Source: CAZCSH01 sp964501545
Lineage (GTDB): Bacteria > Patescibacteriota > Minisyncoccia > Minisyncoccales > RBG-13-42-11
Direction of reading: 5' to 3'
Assembly (NCBI GenBank): GCA_964501545.1
Contig: CAZCSH010000006.1
Span: 1-20,715, forward strand
DNA: 20,715 bases
A program made the translations under genes and the position numbers. The notes below the pieces were generated by a model that was not told where the DNA came from, searched no databases, and saw only the letters and a program-made list of their open reading frames with translations. Shown in pieces: positions 14,017 through 19,847 of this stretch; position 1 is the first letter of the stretch, and the number at the start of each line of letters is the position of its first letter.

Positions 14017-15210
14017 TTATTTGTTAATCTTGGTGACTACCCCTGCCCCGACCGTCTTTCCTCCTTCCCTAATGGCAAATCTCTGTTGCTCTTCCATAGC
14101 AATCGGGGCCATCAGTTTGACCAAAAAGCTGACTGTATCACCTGGCATAACCATCTCTGTTCCCTCGGGCAAGCTAACATCTCCTGTTACGTCTGTGGTT
14201 CTGAAATAAAACTGGGGTTTGTAACCTTTAAAGAAGGGGGTGTGTCTGCCACCTTCTTCTTTGGTCAAAACATAAACCTCGCCTTTAAACTCAGTGTGGG
14301 GGGTAATGCTTTTTGGTTCCGCCAAAACCTGACCTCTTTCAACGTCTTCCTTTTTCAAGCCTCTTAATAAAATACCAACATTATCTCCAGCCCTGCCTTC
14401 GTCCAACATCTTGTTGAACATCTCAATACTGACAGCCACTGTCTTTTGGGTTGGGTTAATACCAACCAGTTCTACTTCTTCGTTAGGATGAATAATCCCT
14501 CTTTCAATTCTGCCTGTAGCTACCGTCCCTCTGCCTTCAATAGAGAAGACATCTTCTATCGCCATCAAAAAGGGTTTCTCTACCTCTCTGACAGGCTCAG
14601 GAATGCTGTTGTCTATGGCGTCTAGCAACTCAATAATGGGTTTTACTGCTTCATCGTCCAGAGAGCTAGCTTCAACAGCCTTTAAAGCTGAACCCCGAAT
14701 GATTGGGATCTTGTCCCCAGGGAACTCATATTTCTTCAATAACTCTCTGACTTCTGACTCAACCAAATCAATAATCTCTGGGTCATCTACCGCATCTACC
14801 TTGTTTAAAAAGACGACCAAAGAGGGTAATCCCACCTGGCGAGCCAAAAGAATGTGCTCTCTGGTCTGGGGCATGGGACCATCGGGAGCGGAAACAACCA
14901 AAATAGCACCATCCATTTGAGCGGCTCCCGTAATCATGTTTTTGATGTAGTCTGCGTGACCTGGGCAGTCAATCCAAGCATAGTGCCTTTTCGTTGTCTC
15001 AAACTCAACGTGAGTTACGTTGATAGTCAAACCTCGAGCTTTCTCTTCCGGCGCTGAGTCAATCTGGTCTACAGTTTTCTCAGTTGCTCTTAAGCCCCTC
15101 ATTTTTTGAATTTTAAGGACGGCTGCGGTTAAAGTAGTCTTCCCATGGTCAACATGGCCAATAGAACCAATATTGACATGAGGTTTTTCTCTGATGAATT
15201 TTTCTGCCAT
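14017..15210 (-). CDS. tuf: Elongation factor Tu
   Basis: GTPase that delivers aminoacyl-tRNA to the ribosomal A site. The start MAEKFIREKPHVNIGSIGHVDHGKT is chosen because it gives the normal 397 residues; an upstream GTG lies inside a palindromic repeat and would add 18 non-homologous residues. G motifs are visible: GHVDHGKT at 18-25, DCPGH, NKVD and SALK. Domain 3 ends with FAIREGGKTVGAGVVTKI. It has its own near-consensus promoter at 15311-15339 and a leader of about 95 bases with strong hairpins. Confidence 0.98.
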   Translation of the reverse strand: MAEKFIREKPHVNIGSIGHVDHGKTTLTAAVLKIQKMRGLRATEKTVDQIDSAPEEKARGLTINVTHVEFETTKRHYAWIDCPGHADYIKNMITGAAQMDGAILVVSAPDGPMPQTREHILLARQVGLPSLVVFLNKVDAVDDPEIIDLVESEVRELLKKYEFPGDKIPIIRGSALKAVEASSLDDEAVKPIIELLDAIDNSIPEPVREVEKPFLMAIEDVFSIEGRGTVATGRIERGIIHPNEEVELVGINPTQKTVAVSIEMFNKMLDEGRAGDNVGILLRGLKKEDVERGQVLAEPKSITPHTEFKGEVYVLTKEEGGRHTPFFKGYKPQFYFRTTDVTGDVSLPEGTEMVMPGDTVSFLVKLMAPIAMEEQQRFAIREGGKTVGAGVVTKINK

Positions 15211-15222
15211 ATTTTTTGTTTC

Positions 15223-15290
15223 GGCGAAGAGGACTTTGTCCTCTTCTTTACCCCAGCTAGGCACATAACTTTTATATGCTCAGCTCGGTG
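15223..15290 (-). repeat. Divergent long-form palindromic repeat in the tuf leader
   Basis: Read on the minus strand it begins CACCGAGC, has a long imperfect stem 1 (about 15255-15285, AGCTAGGCACATAA against TTATATGCTCAGCT), then GGTAAA, then a perfect 9-bp stem 2 GAAGAGGAC-AAA-GTCCTCTTC (15226-15246) and GCC. The orientation is opposite to the rplN and rplX copies. It lies between the predicted tuf transcription start and the ATG. Confidence 0.7.
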
Positions 15291-15310
15291 ATTAATTATA
15301 ATATAGTATG

Positions 15311-15339
15311 AGTATATTAAACCTTTTTAATTTTGTCAA
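15311..15339 (-). promoter_or_regulatory. Predicted sigma-70 type promoter of tuf
   Basis: On the minus strand TTGACA (15339-15334), a 17-base spacer and TATACT (15316-15311) match the housekeeping consensus at 11 of 12 positions with ideal spacing. The expected start is near 15304, leaving a structured leader of about 95 bases before the tuf ATG. Confidence 0.85.
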
Positions 15340-15380
15340 CCAGCAAGCTTCCATACATTAGTCAATAAATATATGTGGAA

Positions 15381-15416
15381 GCGAAGCTCGAAATGAGAAC
15401 GAAGTTCTCAATGAGT
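15381..15416 (+). repeat. Short-form palindromic repeat just after the fusA stop
   Basis: GCGAAGCTCGAAA precedes the stem TGAGAAC-GAA-GTTCTCA (15394-15410). The flank is the same as in the copy at 12781. It begins about 10 bases beyond the fusA stop codon in the direction of transcription. A second weak hairpin (CTTCC...GGAAG, about 15349-15381) lies between it and the tuf promoter. Confidence 0.75.
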
Positions 15417-15424
15417 AACGACTA

Positions 15425-17584
15425 TTACCTACGCTTGCCTTCAATTATTTCCTGGGCTATCTGCTGGGGAACCTCTTGATACCGGTCAAATTCCATAGTA
15501 AAGGTTCCTCGGCCTTCTGTCAACGAACGGAGCGAAGTTGCGTAACCAAACATTTCAGCTAAGGGTATCATAGCCGAAATCACTTTCATTTGCAACCTGT
15601 CAGTTGTTTCTTCAATCTTTCCCCGCTTAGCAGCCAAATCCCCAATAATGTCTCCGAAAAACTCTTCTGGGACAACCACTTCCAAACTCATAATTGGCTC
15701 CAAGATAATGGGGTTAGCTTTTTTGGCAGCTGCTTGGAAACCAGAGGAAGCAGCAATTTTAAAAGCAATTTCTGAAGAGTCAACTTCGTGGAAAGAACCA
15801 TCAAAAAGAGTGGCTGAAATATCTACCATAGGGTAGCCTGCCACCACTCCTTTGTCCATAGCCTCTTTTACTCCTTTTCCAACCGCTGGAATAAACTCTC
15901 TGGGAATAATGCCACCTTTAATCTCGTCTATAAACTCAAAGCCCTTACCTCTTTCTAAAGGAGCTAATCTTAAGAAAACATGTCCATACTGACCCCGACC
16001 ACCTGACTGGCGAATGTACTTTCCCTCGGCTGAAGCCTCCAGTTTAATTGTTTCTTTGTAAGCTACTTGAGGTCTGCCAACATTAGCTTCCACCCCAAAC
16101 TCTCTTTTCATCCTGTCAACTATGATTTCCAAGTGGAGCTCCCCCATGCCAGAAATAATAGTCTCTCCTGTTTCTATGTCCCCTTTAACCCGAAAAGTTG
16201 GGTCTTCTTCCATCAATCTTCTCAGGGCCTGACCCATCTTTTCCTGATCAGCCTTGGTCTTGGGCTCTATCCTAATGGAAATAACCGGCTCTGGGAAAGT
16301 AATCTTTTCCAGAACAATAGGAGCTGTCTCATCAGACAAAGTGTGACCGGTAGAAGTATTTTTTAAACCAACTGTGGCAGCAATATCTCCAGTAAAGATC
16401 TCTTTCACTTCCTCCCTCTCTGCTGCGTGCATTCTCAAAATCCTGCCAATTCTTTCTTTTTCTCCTGTGGTTGTGTTGAAAAGATAAGAGCCCTTTTTCA
16501 AGGAACCAGAGTAAACCCTAAAATAAGTTAAGGTTCCAACATAAGGGTCGCTAGCCACCTTGAAAGCTAGAGCAGAAAACTTCTCTGAATCCTCTGGTTT
16601 TCTTTCTGTTTCTTTGCCTGTTTTTGGGTCTGTCCCCTTAACTGGAGGCAAATCTAATGGACTTGGCAAATAATCTGCCACCGCATCCAGCAAGAGCTGA
16701 ATTCCTTTGTTCTTTAAAGCTGAACCACAAAGAACAGGAACTAATTGGTAGTTAATGGTAGCCTTTCTCAAAACCTTCTTTAATTCTGCCACCTCTATTT
16801 CTTTTCCAGCCAAATACTTCTCCAGCAAAGCTTCATCTTCTGCTGCAATCTTCTCAACAAGTTTTGCTCTCCATTCTTTGGCAAGTTCTACCATATCTTG
16901 GGGAATCTCTTCACCTTTTACAATCTGACCAAAATCTCCCTCAAACCGAAGCACCTTCATTCTTAATAAATCAATGACTCCAGAAAAGCCACTCTCTATA
17001 CCAATTGGCAGCTGGAGGCTAACGGCATTGGGAGAAAGCTTTTTCCAAATAGAGTCAAGGCTTTTTTGAAAATCAGCCCCAGTTCTGTCTAGTTTATTAA
17101 TAAAGCAAATTCTGGACACTTTGAACCTGTCTGCCTGATGCCAAACTGTTTCTGACTGAGGTTCAACCCCTGCCACTCCATCGAACACTACCACTGCTCC
17201 ATCCAAGACTCGCAAAGACCTCTGGACTTCAACCGTAAAATCAATATGGCCTGGGGTATCAATAATGTTTATTCTGTATTCGTTCGCCGAGTCCGCTTTA
17301 GCGGACGAAGGTGAAGAAGAGAAATTGTTCTCTTCGCCTTCCTTTTCTCTTTCTAAGTAGCTGGGTATCCAAAAACAAGTGGTGGCAGCAGAGGTTATGG
17401 TAATACCTCTTTCTTTTTCTTGCTCCATCCAGTCCATAATAGCCTGACCATCATGGACCTCTCCTATTTTGTGAGAAATGCCAGTATAGAAAAGAACCCG
17501 TTCGGTCACGGTTGTTTTCCCCGCATCAATATGAGCAATAATCCCTATATCTCTAACTCTTTCTATTGGATAGATTCTTGGCAT
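15425..17584 (-). CDS. fusA: Elongation factor G with repeat-coded insertion in the G domain
   Basis: GTPase that drives ribosomal translocation and, with RRF, recycling. The protein has 719 residues against about 690-700 usual. G motifs are AHIDAGKT at 17-24, DTPGH at 109-113 and NKLD near 160. Domains II-V follow, ending with GYATSLRSLTEGRGTFTMEFDRYQEVP. Between FW (71-72) and RINIID (104) it has 31 residues where E. coli EF-G has 10. Residues 83-99 (GEENNFSSSPSSAKADS) are coded exactly by an in-frame palindromic repeat at 17287-17338. The inserted residues are Ser/Glu-rich and probably form a surface loop. The start context is AATATG. A spacer of more than 300 bases full of hairpins separates it from rpsG. 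Confidence 0.98.
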   Translation of the reverse strand: MPRIYPIERVRDIGIIAHIDAGKTTVTERVLFYTGISHKIGEVHDGQAIMDWMEQEKERGITITSAATTCFWIPSYLEREKEGEENNFSSSPSSAKADSANEYRINIIDTPGHIDFTVEVQRSLRVLDGAVVVFDGVAGVEPQSETVWHQADRFKVSRICFINKLDRTGADFQKSLDSIWKKLSPNAVSLQLPIGIESGFSGVIDLLRMKVLRFEGDFGQIVKGEEIPQDMVELAKEWRAKLVEKIAAEDEALLEKYLAGKEIEVAELKKVLRKATINYQLVPVLCGSALKNKGIQLLLDAVADYLPSPLDLPPVKGTDPKTGKETERKPEDSEKFSALAFKVASDPYVGTLTYFRVYSGSLKKGSYLFNTTTGEKERIGRILRMHAAEREEVKEIFTGDIAATVGLKNTSTGHTLSDETAPIVLEKITFPEPVISIRIEPKTKADQEKMGQALRRLMEEDPTFRVKGDIETGETIISGMGELHLEIIVDRMKREFGVEANVGRPQVAYKETIKLEASAEGKYIRQSGGRGQYGHVFLRLAPLERGKGFEFIDEIKGGIIPREFIPAVGKGVKEAMDKGVVAGYPMVDISATLFDGSFHEVDSSEIAFKIAASSGFQAAAKKANPIILEPIMSLEVVVPEEFFGDIIGDLAAKRGKIEETTDRLQMKVISAMIPLAEMFGYATSLRSLTEGRGTFTMEFDRYQEVPQQIAQEIIEGKRR
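17287..17338 (+). repeat. Long-form palindromic repeat inside the fusA coding sequence
   Basis: CCGAG is followed by stem 1 GTCCGC-TTTA-GCGGAC (17291-17306), the linker GAAGGTGAA, stem 2 GAAGAGAA-ATTG-TTCTCTTC (17316-17335) and GCC. All landmarks of the long form seen between genes are kept. It is open in the fusA frame and codes for residues 83-99. Confidence 0.85.
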
Positions 17585-17630
17585 ATTGGTAATACAAAGT
17601 TTAATCGCTCGCTTAGCTCGCTCTTTAGAA

Positions 17631-17682
17631 ACCGAGTTTCCGAAGGAAACAAAGGTGGAAAAGAGATTTATCTCTTTGACTA
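17631..17682 (+). repeat. Long-form palindromic repeat upstream of fusA
   Basis: ACCGAG is followed by stem 1 GTTTCC-GAA-GGAAAC (17636-17650), linker AAAGGTGGA, and stem 2 AAAGAGA-TTTA-TCTCTTT (17660-17677). Stem 1 is a close variant of the adk copy; stem 2 is different. Confidence 0.75.
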
Positions 17683-17690
17683 CCCTCAGT

Positions 17691-17725
17691 GCTCAATGAA
17701 GCTAAAGCTTCATTTCGATCTTCGC
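17691..17725 (-). repeat. Short-form palindromic repeat upstream of fusA
   Basis: GCTCA then stem ATGAAGC-TAAA-GCTTCAT (17696-17713) then TTCGATCTTCGC. It is the reverse-oriented counterpart of the copies at 12781 and 15381. Confidence 0.7.
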
Positions 17726-17749
17726 TTTCGCTGGACGAAAGCTCGATAA

Positions 17750-17892
17750 GCGAGGTAATAATTTTTCAAGTAGCTCTCGGAGGCCTATTTGCATGGATTC
17801 GCCCAGAGGCGAAAAATAGGCCGAAAGAGCGCAGGCTCTAAAATCTCGCTGGGATTTTAAGGGCTGGTACTCTGAAAAATTGATTACCGAGC
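17750..17892. repeat. Large composite inverted repeat with nested hairpins
   Basis: Outer arms GCGAGGTAATAATTTTTCA (17750-17768) and TGAAAAATTGATTACCGAGC (17873-17892) are near-complementary. Inside are a long hairpin at 17773-17830 (GCTCT/AGAGC, GGCCTATTT/AAATAGGCC, TTCGCC-CAGA-GGCGAA) and another at 17839-17859 (TAAAATC-TCGCTGG-GATTTTA). The right arm ends with the ACCGAGC repeat head. It could be a mobile palindrome, a structured leader of fusA or a small RNA. Confidence 0.6.
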
Positions 17893-17897
17893 ACCCT

Positions 17898-18368
17898 TTA
17901 CCAGGCAAAGTGAGCAAAAGCCCTATTGGCTTCTGCCATTCTGTGAGTATCTTCTTTCTTTTTAATGGCAGCTCCCTCATTGTTAGCTGCGGCCATAAGC
18001 TCCTCTGCCAGCTTTTCTTTCATCGGTTTCCCCTTTTTTGACCTAGCAGCATTCAAAATCCAACGAAGGGCCAAAGCCAACTTTCTCTCTCCCCGAACTT
18101 CTCTGGGAACCTGATAGGTCGCTCCTCCTACCCTTTTGGATTTTACCTCAAGCTGAGGAGAGGCGTTTTCAATCGCTTTTTCAAAAACCTCCAGAGGGTC
18201 TTTCTTTGTTTTTTCTTTAATAATGTCAAAGGCCTGATAAACAACTTTTCTGGCAATTGTCTTCTTACCCCTTTTCATGACCTGGTTAATGAGTTTGGCA
18301 ACAATAACACTGTTGTAAACAAAATCTGGGGCAACTTCTCTTTTTTCTGCTTGCTTTCTTCTAGCCAT
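17898..18368 (-). CDS. rpsG: 30S ribosomal protein S7
   Basis: Nucleates assembly of the 30S head; in E. coli it regulates the str operon. The sequence has LINQVMKRGKKTIARKVVYQAFDIIKEKTKKDPLEVFEKAIENASPQLEVKSKRVGGATYQVPREV and the C-terminal KKEDTHRMAEANRAFAHFAW. It has 156 residues, the normal short form. The start context is AATATG. A strong hairpin lies between rpsL and its start, and a repeat-rich spacer follows it. Confidence 0.97.
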   Translation of the reverse strand: MARRKQAEKREVAPDFVYNSVIVAKLINQVMKRGKKTIARKVVYQAFDIIKEKTKKDPLEVFEKAIENASPQLEVKSKRVGGATYQVPREVRGERKLALALRWILNAARSKKGKPMKEKLAEELMAAANNEGAAIKKKEDTHRMAEANRAFAHFAW

Positions 18369-18380
18369 ATTTGTTGGGCT

Positions 18381-18408
18381 CCCCGAAATTTACAAAATAA
18401 ATTCGGGG
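18381..18408. promoter_or_regulatory. Strong hairpin in the rpsL-rpsG spacer
   Basis: CCCCGAAATTTA and TAAATTCGGGG pair with a single bulged base around a loop of five bases (CAAAA on the plus strand). There is no T-run on the minus strand after it, so it is not an obvious terminator. It lies about 12 bases before the rpsG start and might regulate S7 translation. Confidence 0.5.
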
Positions 18409-18414
18409 TAAAAA

Positions 18415-18825
18415 TTATTTCTCTCTTTTGGTTCCATACTTTGACCTTTGTTTTTTCCTGCCCTCCACTCCGCCTGTGTCTAAAATCCCTCTGACCACAT
18501 GGTATCTGACGCCAGGCAAATCTCTTACCCTGCCTCCTCTGATTATAACAACGGAGTGCTCTTGCAAATTGTGGCCTTCGCCTGGAATATAAGCTGTCAC
18601 CTCCATACCATTGGTCAAACGAACCCTAGCTACTTTTCGCAAGGCAGAGTTAGGTTTCTTAGGAGTTGTCGTAAATACTCTTAAACAAACTCCTCTCTTG
18701 AAAGGAGAAGCATAGTCTCTGGGCCTGTTTCTCAAGACATTAAAACCAAAAGTCAGGGCAGGTGTTCTGTCCTTCTTTTTCCCTTTTTTCCTTCCCTTTT
18801 TGATTAATTGGTGAATAGTAGGCAT
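18415..18825 (-). CDS. rpsL: 30S ribosomal protein S12 with N-terminal insertion
   Basis: Decoding-centre protein. The universally conserved loops TTTPKKPNSALRKVARVRLTNG and GGRVRDLPGVRYHVVRG are intact, including the Lys positions linked to streptomycin resistance in other bacteria. Between TPAL (21-24) and KRGVC (43-47) there are 18 residues (TFGFNVLRNRPRDYASPF) where E. coli S12 has 5. The length is 136 residues. It follows the M50 protease gene by 27 bases and has a candidate promoter overlapping that gene's end. Confidence 0.97.
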   Translation of the reverse strand: MPTIHQLIKKGRKKGKKKDRTPALTFGFNVLRNRPRDYASPFKRGVCLRVFTTTPKKPNSALRKVARVRLTNGMEVTAYIPGEGHNLQEHSVVIIRGGRVRDLPGVRYHVVRGILDTGGVEGRKKQRSKYGTKREK

Positions 18826-18835
18826 AACAAATTTT

Positions 18836-18864
18836 AATTTAACAGATGAATTTTAAAAAGTCAA
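18836..18864 (-). promoter_or_regulatory. Candidate promoter of rpsL
   Basis: On the minus strand TTGACT (18864-18859), a 17-base spacer and TAAATT (18841-18836). The -35 box is 5/6 and the -10 box 4/6. Only 10 bases separate the -10 box from the rpsL ATG, so the transcript would be nearly leaderless. The -35 lies in the last codons of the protease gene. Confidence 0.45.
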
Positions 18865-19473
18865 TCCCATGAAGGGGACTCCTGCAAAAAGATAATAAAT
18901 GAGAGAGGAAAGAAACGGCAAAAACATAATAGCTATGGCAACGGCCAGAAATATTCCTACCAGTGACTGCTCTAAAACTTGAAGTACTCTTGATTTAGGG
19001 AAAAAGTCCATTAATAATTTTGAACCGTCTAAGGGAGGAATAGGAATTAAATTGAATAAACCCAGGAAGATATTAACATAAACAATCCAACTAAAAGTGA
19101 CGTATAAAAGTCCTCCAACGGGCAGAAATCTAATTATCAGCCCAAAAATTAAAGCAATTAAGAAATTAGCGCCGGGACCCGCTATTGCTATTTTGGTTGC
19201 TCCATACTTTTGGTCACGGAGATTGAAAGGGTTATATGGTACGGGTTTTGCCCAGCCAATAAATCCTCCCAAGAAAAACAATAAAAAAAGAGGGATGATA
19301 ACCGTGCCCATGGGATCGATGTGTTTTAAAGGGTTTAAGGTCAGTCTTCCTGCATATTTTGCTGTTGGATCGCCCAATTGAAAAGCTGCCCAGCCGTGAA
19401 AGTATTCGTGAAAAATAGCTGAAACAACTATAATGATATATAAAAAAATTTTAAACCCAAGCAGGGCTTCCAT
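18853..19473 (-). CDS. M50-type site-2 protease family membrane protein
   Basis: Predicted intramembrane zinc metalloprotease. It has 206 residues with several hydrophobic segments. The catalytic HExxH is HEYFH at 22-26 in the first membrane segment, and the third ligand is D149 in the family motif NLIPIPPLDG (141-150). GPGANFL near 100 is also typical. It lacks a PDZ domain, so it belongs to the compact group rather than RseP. The substrate is unknown. It is the first minus-strand gene, just upstream of rpsL, and divergent from rpmB. The predicted -10 box lies 9 bases from its ATG. Confidence 0.9.
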   Translation of the reverse strand: MEALLGFKIFLYIIIVVSAIFHEYFHGWAAFQLGDPTAKYAGRLTLNPLKHIDPMGTVIIPLFLLFFLGGFIGWAKPVPYNPFNLRDQKYGATKIAIAGPGANFLIALIFGLIIRFLPVGGLLYVTFSWIVYVNIFLGLFNLIPIPPLDGSKLLMDFFPKSRVLQVLEQSLVGIFLAVAIAIMFLPFLSSLIYYLFAGVPFMGLTF

Positions 19474-19482
19474 ATATTCTTT

Positions 19483-19510
19483 ATTATACTACTTACATTA
19501 ATCTTGTAAA
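19483..19510 (-). promoter_or_regulatory. Predicted promoter of the M50 protease gene
   Basis: On the minus strand TTTACA (19510-19505), a 16-base spacer and a perfect TATAAT (19488-19483). The ATG begins 9 bases after the -10 box, so a start at the usual distance gives a 2-3 base leader. Its -35 box overlaps that of the divergent rpmB promoter. Confidence 0.65.
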
Positions 19511-19531
19511 AGGTAAAATTTCTGCTAAGAT
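19504..19531 (+). promoter_or_regulatory. Predicted promoter of rpmB
   Basis: TTGTAA (19504-19509), a 16-base spacer and TAAGAT (19526-19531). The rpmB ATG is 8 bases after the -10 box, implying a leaderless or nearly leaderless mRNA. No Shine-Dalgarno is present. Confidence 0.55.
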
Positions 19532-19539
19532 GTTTATAT

Positions 19540-19725
19540 ATGGCAAGAAAATGCGCCATTTGCGGCAAAACATCTCAAACAGCTTGGCGGTTAAAGAAAT
19601 TAAGAGGAAAATACAATCCAACCGTTAAGAAAAGAAAATATCCCAATCTCCAATGGGTTCGCTTACCGTCTGGCAAAAGAGTCAAAGCCTGCACTAAATG
19701 TATCAAAGCCTTGAGCAAAACTTAG
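19540..19725 (+). CDS. rpmB: 50S ribosomal protein L28
   Basis: Large-subunit protein near the E site. The 61 residues MARKCAICGKTSQTAWRLKKLRGKYNPTVKKRKYPNLQWVRLPSGKRVKACTKCIKAL match the L28 fold. Two CxxC pairs (C5/C8 and C51/C54) suggest the zinc-binding form. It is transcribed alone, divergent from the protease-str block, and its TAG stop lies inside the arm of a terminator hairpin. Confidence 0.95.
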   Translation: MARKCAICGKTSQTAWRLKKLRGKYNPTVKKRKYPNLQWVRLPSGKRVKACTKCIKALSKT

Positions 19726-19742
19726 CTGAGCTAAGTTTTTTT
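19719..19742 (+). terminator. Rho-independent terminator of rpmB
   Basis: AACTTAGC-TGA-GCTAAGTT is a perfect 8-bp stem followed by TTTTTT. A second copy of the right arm with its T-run (AGCTAAGTTTTTT) follows at 19743-19755, a local duplication that could form an alternative hairpin. Confidence 0.9.
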
Positions 19743-19767
19743 AGCTAAGTTTTTTAGATTAAAAATT

Positions 19768-19839
19768 CGGGGCATGGTGTAACAGCAACATTTGCGCATG
19801 GGGTGCGTAAGATTTCCGGTGCAAATCCGGATGCCCCGA
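19768..19839 (+). tRNA. tRNA-Pro (anticodon GGG), with unusual D- and T-loops
   Basis: A 72-base cloverleaf can be folded by hand. The acceptor CGGGGCA/TGCCCCG has C1-G72 and A73, which are bacterial tRNA-Pro identity features. The D arm is GTGT/ACAT with a 7-base loop AACAGCA, the anticodon stem TGCGC/GCGTA, the anticodon loop ATGGGGT (U33, anticodon GGG, G37), and the T arm TCCGG/CCGGA with loop TGCAAAT. CCA is not encoded. The D-loop has AG where GG is usual and the T-loop has TGC instead of TTC. It is functional or recently decayed; a tRNA-like remnant is possible. Confidence 0.75.
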
Positions 19840-19847
19840 CAGAATTT

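Larger units (their letters stand above)
17585..17897. other. rpsG-fusA intergenic region packed with hairpin repeats
   Basis: A 313-base stretch with no supported gene. From the fusA side it holds a direct repeat GCTCGC-TTA-GCTCGC (about 17607-17621), a long-form repeat, a short-form repeat, a 7-bp hairpin GCTTTCG-CTGGA-CGAAAGC (17724-17742) and a large inverted repeat of about 143 bases. A 92-residue ORF across it consists of repeat and antisense/frame-shifted rpsG sequence and is not credible. No convincing promoter for fusA was found. Confidence 0.7.

Noticed and set aside
15211..15264. Longer EF-Tu with 18 extra N-terminal residues from a GTG start
   Set aside because: The extra codons are the repeat hairpin of the leader and have no counterpart in EF-Tu; MAEKF is the usual start.
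17702..17980. 92-residue minus-strand ORF between rpsG and fusA
   Set aside because: It overlaps the rpsG end in another frame and otherwise consists of palindromic repeat sequence; no family resemblance.
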